Under the pieces are notes generated by a model. It ran no database searches. It had not been told where the DNA came from and worked only from the letters and a program-made list of their open reading frames with translations. A program made the translations under genes and the position numbers. A stretch of 5,179 bases of DNA from Pseudonocardiaceae bacterium (GTDB lineage: Bacteria > Actinomycetota > Actinomycetes > Mycobacteriales > Pseudonocardiaceae): the NCBI GenBank assembly GCA_025937115.1, contig JAICSB010000274.1:1-5179 (forward strand), written 5' to 3'. Shown in pieces: positions 1-5,179 of the stretch. The number at the start of each line of letters is the position of its first letter. Position 1 is the first letter of the stretch.

Positions 1-836
1 GCGGGCGACCGGGGCGGCTCCACCGAGATCGTCGGGACCTCCACGGGCACCGCGCCGTGCACGGCCAGCCGGTCGCTCATCGCGCCAGCCTGCTCCTTGG
101 TCCGCGGCACCAGCACCTTCCAGCCATACAGTGCCCGCGACTCCCACCAGGACAACTTCGTCCGCTGCCCGACCACCGAGCCGACGGTCACCACCAGCGG
201 TCCGACGAGCTCGCCGATGTCACCATTCAGCGATGCCAGCGTGGTCTCCACCGTGTGCTGGATGGGCATGGTCCCCGCCGCGGTGACCGCCACCGGGGTG
301 TTCGGCGCCAGCCCGTGTTCGACCAGCGCGGCGGCCGTCTCCGCCAGGTGTGACGCGGTGGCGTGTAGCACCAGCGGGCCCGGTACCGCGGCCAGCGACG
401 CCCAGTCAACGCCCGCTCGGACGTCGGCTTCCGTGTGCCCAGAGCCCAGCGGCACCCCGGCGAAGGCCGGCACCGCGGTACTCATCGGCACCCCGGGCAC
501 GACCTCGAACGGTGTGGACGTGCGGGCCACCGCCAGCGCCTCGGCGACTACCGCGTCGGCGGTGAGCGGGTCCCCGGATACCAGACGCACCACGACTCGG
601 CCGCCGTTGGCCTCGGCTACCAGGTCCTTGGCGACCTCGCCGGGCTCCCCCACCGCCGGGCGCACCTCGGCGCTAGGGGCAGCCAGCGCGAGCACGCCGG
701 ACGGCACGTCGGGGTCGGTCACCAGCAACTCGGCGCAGTTCAGCAGATGCTGCGCTCGCACAGTGAGCATCCCGGCGTCACCGGGACCAGCACCGACAAA
801 GGCAATCTGTCCAGCGGTCTTGCAGACACGGCTCAT
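1..836 (-). CDS. hemD: Fused uroporphyrinogen-III C-methyltransferase / uroporphyrinogen-III synthase, 3' part cut by window edge
   Basis: Translating the minus strand from the ATG at 836 gives an uninterrupted frame of 278 residues running off the left edge. The first ~220 residues resemble the tetrapyrrole methylase (SUMT/CobA) fold. They contain a glycine-rich start VGAGPGD (14-20) followed by LTVRA, then RLVSGDPL (84-91), VVPGV (112-116), a TASHLAE segment (160-166) and PLVVTVG (213-219). The motif WWESRALYGWKVLVPRTKEQAG (about 230-251) then opens a HemD domain, which closes hydroxymethylbilane to uroporphyrinogen III; only its start is visible. This layout matches M. tuberculosis Rv0511. 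The usual GGDPF motif of active methylases reads SGDPL, as in the mycobacterial homologue, so methylation is uncertain. An in-frame TAG lies just before the ATG and fixes the start. The gene is four bases downstream of hemC and has only a weak ribosome site. It could equally be labelled cobA/cysG. Confidence 0.93.
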   Translation of the reverse strand, partial: MSRVCKTAGQIAFVGAGPGDAGMLTVRAQHLLNCAELLVTDPDVPSGVLALAAPSAEVRPAVGEPGEVAKDLVAEANGGRVVVRLVSGDPLTADAVVAEALAVARTSTPFEVVPGVPMSTAVPAFAGVPLGSGHTEADVRAGVDWASLAAVPGPLVLHATASHLAETAAALVEHGLAPNTPVAVTAAGTMPIQHTVETTLASLNGDIGELVGPLVVTVGSVVGQRTKLSWWESRALYGWKVLVPRTKEQAGAMSDRLAVHGAVPVEVPTISVEPPRSP

Positions 837-840
837 CTAC

Positions 841-1827
841 CTACTCGTTTCCCATCAGGCCGCGACCCGGGCCGCGCAGCGCTGGGTCCACACCCAGCGC
901 GCCAGCACCCAGATCCAGCAACTCGGCCGCGACCAGGCGGCCGAGCTTCTCGGCATCGGTTGGCTCCCCAGCGAAATTCGGCCCAGCGAAATACGGCCCA
1001 GCGAAATACGCCACAGTGGCCGACGACCGGAGCATTCCATCGTCAACAGTGGCGGCAGCTCCGCGCAGAAACAGCCGCAGCACAACCCGCCCCTCGTCAT
1101 CGAGGTCCTCGACGACATCGGCAAGCGCACCGACCGGAGCGATGCAGGCAGCCGCCACCGTGGCGAGCAACGCCCGCTCAGCGGTGACCGCGGCACGCAC
1201 TCCGGCGTCATCGAGCAGCGTGCCCAGCAGATGCTCGGTGTCCAGGTCATCGACCCGGCATTCGCAGGCCAACGCGCCCTGCCCAGGCGCGGGCAACATC
1301 TGCAACGGGTCGAGTAGTTCAGTGGCACGATCACTGCGGCCGAGTCGGGCCAGCCCGGCAGCGGCGATCACTACACCATCGACCTCGCCGTCATCGACGC
1401 GACGGATCCGCGAATCGATGTCACCCTGGATCGGCACTGTCTGCAGTCCCAGGCCCAGCGCCCGCAGTTGCGCGCACCGCCGCGGCGACCCAGTGCCGAG
1501 CACTGCCCCGGCGGGCAACTCACCCAGCACCATTGCGTCCCGGGCGACTAACGCATCGCGTGGATCCGCGCGCTGCGGTACCGCAGCAATCACCACGCGG
1601 GGATCCGTCGCGATGGGCAGATCCTTGTAGGAGTGCACCGCGACATCAATCGCACCCCCGGCCAGGGCCGCACGCAACGCCGAGTAGCCATCACCGGCGA
1701 TAGGCACGACACGAACCGCAACGCCGGTGGCCCGCAACCGCTGCGCCACCGAGTCGGTCTGGGCGAGTGCCAACGCACCATCCCCAGCTCCCAGCAGCAA
1801 CGGTGACCGTTTCGCCACGGCCATCAC
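841..1827 (-). CDS. hemC: Divergent hydroxymethylbilane synthase (porphobilinogen deaminase)
   Basis: A 328-residue HemC homologue; the family normally joins four porphobilinogens into hydroxymethylbilane on a dipyrromethane cofactor in the cytosol. Family signatures present are [11 protein letters not shown] (61-71, with the Lys-Asp pair 68-69), DPRDA (88-92), SPRR (114-117), AGLARLG (157-163), LPAPGQGAL (179-186), VTAERALL (214-221) and Cys228 in AACIAPVGA, matching the cofactor cysteine (E. coli Cys242). Odd points: GLY15 replaces the conserved Arg (E. coli Arg11), Gln134 replaces Arg149 in the RGN motif (here QGD), and GD at 45-46 is followed almost at once by SALRAAL, so the active-site loop is missing. 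The C-terminal domain carries a YFAGP-type repeat (273-287). The GTG at 1827 overlaps the hemA stop by four bases; the ATG at 1824 is an equally possible start. Family identity is certain, activity is doubtful. Confidence 0.9.
   Translation of the reverse strand: MMAVAKRSPLLLGAGDGALALAQTDSVAQRLRATGVAVRVVPIAGDGYSALRAALAGGAIDVAVHSYKDLPIATDPRVVIAAVPQRADPRDALVARDAMVLGELPAGAVLGTGSPRRCAQLRALGLGLQTVPIQGDIDSRIRRVDDGEVDGVVIAAAGLARLGRSDRATELLDPLQMLPAPGQGALACECRVDDLDTEHLLGTLLDDAGVRAAVTAERALLATVAAACIAPVGALADVVEDLDDEGRVVLRLFLRGAAATVDDGMLRSSATVAYFAGPYFAGPNFAGEPTDAEKLGRLVAAELLDLGAGALGVDPALRGPGRGLMGNE
967..1011 (-). repeat. Three 15-base tandem repeats inside hemC
   Basis: Three consecutive 15-base units occur at 967-981, 982-996 and 997-1011. 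On the plus strand the unit is CCCAGCGAAATACGG; the first unit has T for A at position 12 and the last ends in C. The unit length keeps the hemC frame and encodes [15 protein letters not shown] (residues 273-287). It lies in the C-terminal domain, after the cofactor cysteine, where ordinary HemC proteins have no such insertion. Slipped-strand expansion is the likely origin. Confidence 0.95.
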
Positions 1828-3206
1828 CGGATCCCGGGTGGATCATCGGTCGACGCTGGACGAATCGGCGCGGCGATCGCGGCAGCTGCTTGCGGGTCGA
1901 GTTCGAACAGCTCGCGCAGCGCGTCGGCGTAAGCCTGCCCGCCACCGGCCTCGGCAAGCTGCTTGACCCGCACGGTCGGGGCGTGCAACAGCTTGTCCAC
2001 CACCCGACGGACACTCCGGGCTAGCTCGTCGCGCACCCCGGCATCAAGTCCCGGCAGCCGCCCGTCCAGCCGCAGCAATTCCGCGTCCACCACCTCGGCC
2101 GCGCGCTTGCGTAGCGCGGCGACCGTCGGCGTGACTTCCGCGGTGCGCTGGGAGGCCAGGTACTGACACACCTCCTGTGCGACAAGGCAGTGCGCGGTGC
2201 TGACCGCGTCGGACCCGGTACCGCGCTGTTCCAGCCGGCGAGCCACAGCGCTGAGATCCAGCAGGATCACGCCGGGGACGTCGCCCACCCCGGGTTCGAC
2301 GTTGCGGGGCAGGCCCAGATCACACACCACGAGCGGGACCCGACGGTGGCTCGCGATTATCTGCTCGACGCCGAGCACCGCGCCGGTCGCGTTGGTGCAG
2401 CAGATCACCACGTCTACCGCGGCCAACACGCCAGCCACATCATCCAGGCTGACGGCCCGGGCGGGCGTGCCCTCGGCCTGGCACAGCGTGGCCAGCCGCT
2501 GCGCACTGACGTGGGTGCGGTTGGCCACCACGATCTCGGCCACCCCGGCACGGCGTAGCTGCGCCGCGGCCAGCGAGCCCATCGAACCGGCGCCGAGAAC
2601 CAACACCCGCCGACCGGCCAAACCCGCCCCGTTGACGTTGACATTGGCTGCCCCGTTGACACCCGGGGCACCGGCCAGCGCGGCCGCCGTAGCGGCAAGG
2701 GCTTCGGAGACTACGGAGGCGCCGGCGGCGCCGATGCCGGTCTCGGTGTGGATCCGTTTGCCGACCCGAAGCGCTTGCTGCACCACCTCATGCAGGGTGC
2801 GCCCGATTGTTCCCGCTTGTTCGGCGCCGGCGTACGCGGCGCGCAGTTGACCGAGGATCTGCGGCTCGCCGACGACCATCGAGTCCAGCCCGGCGGCTAC
2901 CGAGAAAAGATGCTCCACACCGGCGGCCGCGTAGTGCACGTAGAGGTGCTCGGACAGTTCGTCGAGCGCTATCGCGGACTGGCCCGCCAGCACATCGGTG
3001 ATATCGGCGAGGCCACCGTGGAAGGTCGCGACCACCGCATAGATTTCGACCCGGTTACAGGTCGACAGCAGCAGCGCCTCCGCGACGTTCTCGCGCGCAA
3101 GCAACTGACACAGCACCTTACCGGCGTCCAAGGCCGACACCGCGACTCGTTCCAGCACTTCAACCGGCGCACTGCGATGAGACAGACCGACGACCAGAAG
3201 ACTCAT
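1824..3206 (-). CDS. hemA: Glutamyl-tRNA reductase
   Basis: A 460-residue HemA that reduces glutamyl-tRNA(Glu) with NADPH to glutamate-1-semialdehyde, the first committed step of the C5 tetrapyrrole pathway. The N-terminal catalytic domain has [14 protein letters not shown] (7-20) and the nucleophile Cys50 in [10 protein letters not shown] (48-57), exactly where the family has it. [15 protein letters not shown] (106-120) is the conserved substrate-recess motif. The NADPH-binding domain starts with [10 protein letters not shown] (201-210), followed by VVANRT (226-231) and [13 protein letters not shown] (293-305). The C-terminal dimerisation region includes [11 protein letters not shown] (356-366). 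Length is ordinary apart from a loose Gly/Asn linker at 179-195 before the NADPH domain. The ATG shares ATGA with the rex stop, which implies translational coupling; the frame stays open upstream to 3461, but that part is the rex shadow and has no HemA similarity. Confidence 0.98.
   Translation of the reverse strand: MSLLVVGLSHRSAPVEVLERVAVSALDAGKVLCQLLARENVAEALLLSTCNRVEIYAVVATFHGGLADITDVLAGQSAIALDELSEHLYVHYAAAGVEHLFSVAAGLDSMVVGEPQILGQLRAAYAGAEQAGTIGRTLHEVVQQALRVGKRIHTETGIGAAGASVVSEALAATAAALAGAPGVNGAANVNVNGAGLAGRRVLVLGAGSMGSLAAAQLRRAGVAEIVVANRTHVSAQRLATLCQAEGTPARAVSLDDVAGVLAAVDVVICCTNATGAVLGVEQIIASHRRVPLVVCDLGLPRNVEPGVGDVPGVILLDLSAVARRLEQRGTGSDAVSTAHCLVAQEVCQYLASQRTAEVTPTVAALRKRAAEVVDAELLRLDGRLPGLDAGVRDELARSVRRVVDKLLHAPTVRVKQLAEAGGGQAYADALRELFELDPQAAAAIAAPIRPASTDDPPGIR
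2627..2660 (-). repeat. Short in-frame direct repeat in the HemA linker
   Basis: CCCCGTTGAC occurs at 2627-2636 and again at 2651-2660, 24 bases (eight codons) apart, with a further GTTGAC-like copy between them. It encodes repeated Val-Asn-Gly units (about residues 182-193 of HemA), just before the Rossmann motif. It looks like a small in-frame duplication in a tolerant linker. Confidence 0.75.
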
Positions 3207-3925
3207 CGGCTCACCGCGATCGGATCGACCACCGGTCCGACCCCGTTGCCATTGCACCGACGGACCTGGTGAAACGACAGGATCTGCAGCTCCACAGCGA
3301 GGTCGACCCGGCGAACCTCGACCTCGTCGGGGACCTGCAGCACGATCGGGGCGAAGTTCAGGATGCACCGGACCCCACCAGCCACAAGCAGGTCGCACAC
3401 CCCTTGCGCGGCGGGGACCGGGGTGCAGATCACGCCGATGGTCACCTCTCGCTCGGCGCATATCGCCGGGATGCTGTCGACGTGGTCTACCGGCAACCCA
3501 CCGACGGGGACCCCGATCAGGTCCTCGTCGAGGTCGAACAAGGCCGTGACCGGGAAGCCACGGTCAGGGAAGCCCGGGTAGTTGGCAAGCGCATGACCAA
3601 GGTTGCCGATGCCGACCACGGCGATACTGTGGTGCCGGGTAAGCCCGAGCAGCCGCTCGATGTGCTCCACCAGCCGCGCGGTGTCGTAACCCACCCCGCG
3701 GGTGCCGTAGGAACCCACATACGACAAGTCCTTGCGCAGAGTCGCGGAGTTCACCCCAGCAGCGCCGGCGAGTACCTCGCTCGACATCGTGGTCACGCCC
3801 TGCTCAATCATCGAGGTAAGCACCCGAAGGTAGACGGCGAGGCGGCCGACCGCAGCCTCAGGTACGGAGCGGTACGGCAGGTCTTCGACCCCAGTGCTGT
3901 ACCTGCCGTGCTCGTGCACCGTCAC
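3203..3925 (-). CDS. rex: Redox-sensing transcriptional repressor Rex
   Basis: A 240-residue cytosolic dimeric repressor of the Rex family, which binds DNA when NAD+ is high and is released by NADH; known targets in Streptomyces include rex-hemACD itself and respiratory genes. The N-terminal winged helix (about 20-80) contains [17 protein letters not shown], then [20 protein letters not shown] and [14 protein letters not shown], the strongest family signature. The Rossmann domain has VVGIGNLG (103-110), then ALFDLDED (128-135), [15 protein letters not shown] (164-178) and [12 protein letters not shown] (188-199); [14 protein letters not shown] (208-221) leads into the C-terminal swapped helix. 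The GTG at 3925 was chosen because AGGAAGG lies five bases upstream and similarity begins soon after; the frame extends to 4195, but that segment covers the promoter and the preceding terminator. A GTG at 3919 is a less likely alternative. Confidence 0.96.
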   Translation of the reverse strand: MTVHEHGRYSTGVEDLPYRSVPEAAVGRLAVYLRVLTSMIEQGVTTMSSEVLAGAAGVNSATLRKDLSYVGSYGTRGVGYDTARLVEHIERLLGLTRHHSIAVVGIGNLGHALANYPGFPDRGFPVTALFDLDEDLIGVPVGGLPVDHVDSIPAICAEREVTIGVICTPVPAAQGVCDLLVAGGVRCILNFAPIVLQVPDEVEVRRVDLAVELQILSFHQVRRCNGNGVGPVVDPIAVSR

Positions 3926-3930
3926 GAGTG

Positions 3931-3937
3931 CCTTCCT
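3931..3937 (-). promoter_or_regulatory. Ribosome binding site of rex
   Basis: The minus strand reads AGGAAGG here, extended upstream as GAGAGGAAGG. It ends five bases before the GTG at 3925. This purine run is the strongest Shine-Dalgarno match in the operon and decides the rex start against the much longer upstream frame. Confidence 0.75.
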
Positions 3938-3993
3938 CTCGACCCACTGGCAAACCGGTTCCGGGGCTGGTGGCGCTGTCCTGCCAGGCGTCC

Positions 3994-4022
3994 ACGGTAG
4001 CCGCTTGTGAACGCAGGAACAA
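3994..4022 (-). promoter_or_regulatory. Probable promoter of the rex-hemA-hemC-hemD operon
   Basis: On the minus strand, TTGTTC (4022-4017) and TACCGT (3999-3994) are separated by exactly 17 bases. These fit a housekeeping actinobacterial -35 of the TTGACA type and a TANNNT -10. Transcription would start near 3987, giving a leader of about 60 bases before the rex GTG. It lies just downstream of the fasciclin gene's hairpin terminator. No comparable promoter was seen inside the operon, though I could not scan exhaustively. Confidence 0.5.
4005..4022 (-). promoter_or_regulatory. Candidate Rex operator (ROP)
   Basis: The minus-strand 18-mer TTGTTCCTGCGTTCACAA resembles the Rex operator described in Streptomyces, TGTGAACNNNTTCACA with flanking T and A. 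The right half TTCACAA is perfect and the outer TTGT is kept; the four mismatches are all in the inner left half. It covers the -35 box of the predicted promoter, the right place for repression. This fits autoregulation by Rex, as known in S. coelicolor, but the asymmetry leaves some doubt. Confidence 0.6.
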
Positions 4023-4052
4023 AGTCGCGATCTTGCTTGCCCAGGACACGGC

Positions 4053-4085
4053 TCAGGGGCGGCTCGGTCGGGAAGCCGCCCCTGA
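4053..4085 (-). terminator. Hairpin terminator of the complete fasciclin gene
   Basis: A perfect 12-bp inverted repeat: TCAGGGGCGGCT (4053-4064) and AGCCGCCCCTGA (4074-4085) around a 9-base loop, starting 37 bases after the fasciclin stop codon. No T-run follows on the minus strand, so this is the U-less type common in actinomycetes. It separates the fasciclin unit from the rex promoter. Confidence 0.75.
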
Positions 4086-4091
4086 CAGTGC

Positions 4092-4113
4092 CAGCAGCAG
4101 GTAAAAGCTGCTG
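4092..4113 (-). other. Small hairpin in the 3' untranslated region of the fasciclin gene
   Basis: CAGCAGC (4092-4098) and GCTGCTG (4107-4113) form a 7-bp stem with an 8-base loop. It lies between the stop codon and the main terminator and may stabilise the transcript end or add to termination. It may also be chance. Confidence 0.35.
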
Positions 4114-4122
4114 TGCTGCGGG

Positions 4123-4818
4123 TTAGGAAGCCGGCAGTGAGAGCACCTGCCCGATGACGAACACCGTGGCGTTCTTGGTGGGAATGTTGCCGCACAGCAC
4201 CGGCGCACCATTGACCGTCGGTGCTGCCGCGGTGCCGCCGATCGTGAGCTTGGCGCCTTCCAGACTGTCCACTGTGCCGGCTCGGACCAGGCCGGCCGCG
4301 TCGTAGCGGGTGCCGACCACGTGGTAGGTCAGGATCTTGGCCAGTTTGCTGTTAGGCGTCCCCACATCTGGCGCGGTGGTCAGCTGGTTGAGGGTACCCG
4401 GGTTCTTGGCCTCTAGAGCCTGGAACGCCGAGTCGGACGGGGCGAACACGGTCAGCGCGGGCGCGCTGTTGAGAGTATCGCCCAGGTTGGCCGCGGTCAC
4501 GGCCTTGGTCAGGGTGGTCAGCAGCGGGTTGTGGCTGGCCGCGGTGGCCACCGGATCATTGACCATGCCCTGCGCCGAGCCCGGGCCCTCGGTGGGCACC
4601 TGGCTGCAGGCCGGTCCGAAGATGTCACTGATCTGGGTGACGCCATTGCCGGTAGGTGCCGTGACCCCCGGGTTGGGCGCCGCCTGCGCGCTCGACTGCT
4701 GTGTCTCGCTGGAAGCTTGGCCGCCGGTCGCCGGCCCCTGCGAATTGCTGCATGCGCCGACCACGGCGGTCAGTGCCGCCATAGCACCGACCGCGGCCAC
4801 TCGCTGGATCTTCCTCAC
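4123..4818 (-). CDS. Fasciclin-domain lipoprotein of the MPT70/MPT83 family
   Basis: A 231-residue secreted lipoprotein. Residues 1-23 form a lipoprotein signal: basic MRKIQR, a hydrophobic core, and the lipobox VGAC with Cys23 as the acylated residue. A Ser/Gln/Pro/Thr-rich tether (24-62) follows. The fasciclin (FAS1) domain runs from about 78 to 231; it has DPVATAASHNPLLTTLTKAV (88-107), TVFAPSDSAF (123-132, the H1 motif) and TYHVV (164-168). Cys71 and Cys209 sit where MPT70 forms its disulfide. Mycobacterial relatives are surface or secreted antigens, and FAS1 domains generally mediate adhesion; the ligand here is unknown. The GTG start is supported by GAGGAG ten bases upstream and by the well-formed signal peptide. 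Its stop lies 197 bases before rex, on the same strand but behind a terminator, so it is probably a separate unit. A paralogue lies immediately upstream. Confidence 0.94.
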   Translation of the reverse strand: MRKIQRVAAVGAMAALTAVVGACSNSQGPATGGQASSETQQSSAQAAPNPGVTAPTGNGVTQISDIFGPACSQVPTEGPGSAQGMVNDPVATAASHNPLLTTLTKAVTAANLGDTLNSAPALTVFAPSDSAFQALEAKNPGTLNQLTTAPDVGTPNSKLAKILTYHVVGTRYDAAGLVRAGTVDSLEGAKLTIGGTAAAPTVNGAPVLCGNIPTKNATVFVIGQVLSLPAS

Positions 4819-4828
4819 TAAACCTCAA

Positions 4829-4834
4829 CTCCTC
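4829..4834 (-). promoter_or_regulatory. Ribosome binding site of the fasciclin lipoprotein gene
   Basis: The minus strand reads GAGGAG, ten bases before the GTG at 4818. A second GAGG at 4823-4826 is only four bases from the start. The pair supports the non-ATG start. Confidence 0.6.
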
Positions 4835-4872
4835 GTCTGCGGGCGGGCTGGTCTTGCGCCTCGCCTGCATTA

Positions 4873-4900
4873 CTTTCGGTGATCCCGCCAGGCCGGATCG
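4873..4900 (-). promoter_or_regulatory. Possible ECF-sigma-type promoter of the fasciclin gene
   Basis: The minus strand has CGATCC (4900-4895) and CGAAAG (4878-4873) separated by 16 bases, about 54 bases before the GTG. From memory, mycobacterial mpt70/mpt83 are driven by SigK from promoters resembling CCATCC and CGAAT. The match is partial and no sigma factor gene is visible here, so this is tentative. Confidence 0.2.
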
Positions 4901-4945
4901 CGCCAGACGGATGACAAAATGGGTGTTCCCTGCGCCCGAAAGCCA

Positions 4946-4980
4946 AAACGATTACCGGTCGATGTATACGAAATCGTTAC
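4946..4980 (-). promoter_or_regulatory. AT-richer inverted repeat upstream of the fasciclin gene
   Basis: AACGATT (4947-4953) and AATCGTT (4972-4978) are perfect inverted arms separated by 18 bases. A -10-like TATACA (minus strand, 4968-4963) lies between them. This is the most AT-rich part of the 258-base gap between the two fasciclin genes, which otherwise shows no gene. It could be a regulator site or an upstream promoter; evidence is weak. Confidence 0.25.
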
Positions 4981-5018
4981 GAACTGAAGGTCCCCCACGA
5001 CAATGCACGTGCGACATA

Positions 5019-5055
5019 CGTCAGGGGCGACCCCAATATGGGAGCGCCCCTGACG
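5019..5055 (-). terminator. Hairpin terminator of the upstream fasciclin copy
   Basis: An 11-bp perfect inverted repeat, CGTCAGGGGCG (5019-5029) and CGCCCCTGACG (5045-5055), with a 15-base loop that can itself pair CCC (5032-5034) with GGG (5040-5042). It begins 21 bases after the stop codon at 5077. It shares the core TCAGGGGCG/CGCCCCTGA with the hairpin at 4053-4085. No T-run follows. Confidence 0.75.
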
Positions 5056-5076
5056 GGTGGCAGTTAGTTACCTAGC

Positions 5077-5179
5077 TCAGGAAGCCGGCAGCGACAGCAC
5101 CTGCCCGATTACGAACACGGTGGCGTTCTTGGTGGGAATGTTGCCGCACAGCACCGGTGCGCCGTTGACGGTCGGTGCC
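5077..5179 (-). CDS. Second fasciclin-domain protein, only the C-terminus in the window
   Basis: The frame enters from the right edge and ends in TGA at 5077. The 33 visible residues (…PTVNGAPVLCGNIPTKNA… to LSLPAS) are identical to the last 33 of the neighbouring lipoprotein, including the second disulfide cysteine. At DNA level eight of the 33 codons differ, every time at the third position, and the stop is TGA rather than TAA. It is therefore a tandem paralogue kept under protein-level selection, presumably also an exported MPT70/MPT83-type protein. Whether it is a lipoprotein or a freely secreted form, as in the mpt83/mpt70 pair, cannot be seen here. Confidence 0.92.
   Translation of the reverse strand, partial: APTVNGAPVLCGNIPTKNATVFVIGQVLSLPAS

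Noticed and set aside
967..1011. CRISPR-like or mobile-element origin of the 15-base repeats
   Set aside because: The units are contiguous without spacers, only 15 bases long and in frame within a gene. There are no flanking inverted repeats or transposase.
97..1317. Plus-strand frame of 406 codons
   Set aside because: It is antisense to hemD and hemC and spans both. Its translation is low-complexity Ser/Thr/Ala/Arg-rich with no family motif, typical of a high-GC shadow, whereas the minus-strand frames carry clear enzyme signatures.
841..1827. Calling hemC a pseudogene
   Set aside because: The frame is full length without stops or frameshifts, the junctions with its neighbours are intact, and many family motifs including the cofactor cysteine remain. 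Altered function is possible but decay is not shown.
3207..3461. N-terminal extension of hemA
   Set aside because: The added peptide is Arg/Gly/Pro-rich shadow of rex. HemA family similarity, with Cys at position 50, begins exactly at the ATG at 3206.
3269..4000. Plus-strand frame of 243 codons opposite rex
   Set aside because: It lies antisense to rex, runs through the rex promoter, and shows no recognisable domain.
3926..4195. N-terminal extension of rex to the GTG/ATG at 4195
   Set aside because: It would overlap the fasciclin gene end, the 12-bp terminator hairpin and the predicted rex promoter. The peptide has no Rex similarity, and a strong ribosome site precedes 3925.
5005..5012. Palindrome GCACGTGC as a regulator site
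   Set aside because: Eight bases with high GC content is weak evidence, and it sits beside the terminator hairpin with no matching copy elsewhere in the window.

Overview
The window is high-GC DNA from an actinomycete (Actinomycetota). Two things support this: the redox repressor Rex sits directly upstream of haem genes, the rex-hemA-hemC-hemD order known from Streptomyces coelicolor, and the neighbouring lipoprotein gene belongs to the MPT70/MPT83 fasciclin family typical of mycobacteria and relatives. The HemD homologue is of the long fused type seen in Mycobacterium tuberculosis. I cannot name the genus. All six supported genes lie on the minus strand, so the window reads from its right end to its left end.

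Right part (5179 to about 4050): the 3' end of one fasciclin-domain gene, its hairpin terminator, an upstream region of about 200 bases, then a complete paralogous fasciclin lipoprotein gene with its own hairpin terminator. The two copies form a tandem array. Where they can be compared they are identical in protein and differ only at third codon positions. Both terminators are built on the same core sequence.

Middle and left (4022 to 1): a probable single transcription unit, rex > hemA > hemC > hemD/cobA. A good promoter precedes rex, and a Rex-operator-like sequence covers its -35 box, which suggests autoregulation by the NADH/NAD+ ratio. The junctions are tight: rex/hemA overlap by four bases (ATGA), hemA/hemC by four (GTGA) or one (TGATG), and only four bases separate hemC from hemD. 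The last gene runs off the left edge. Together the genes cover early tetrapyrrole synthesis: glutamyl-tRNA to glutamate semialdehyde (HemA), porphobilinogen to hydroxymethylbilane (HemC), and ring closure to uroporphyrinogen III, with a possible methylation step (HemD fusion).

The most surprising feature is HemC. The frame is intact and the cofactor cysteine is present. However, the protein lacks the active-site loop (about 15 residues by E. coli numbering) and two near-invariant arginines (E. coli Arg11 and Arg149), and it carries a pentapeptide repeat encoded by a 3 x 15-base tandem repeat. It may be an inactive or repurposed hydroxymethylbilane synthase inside an otherwise normal haem operon.
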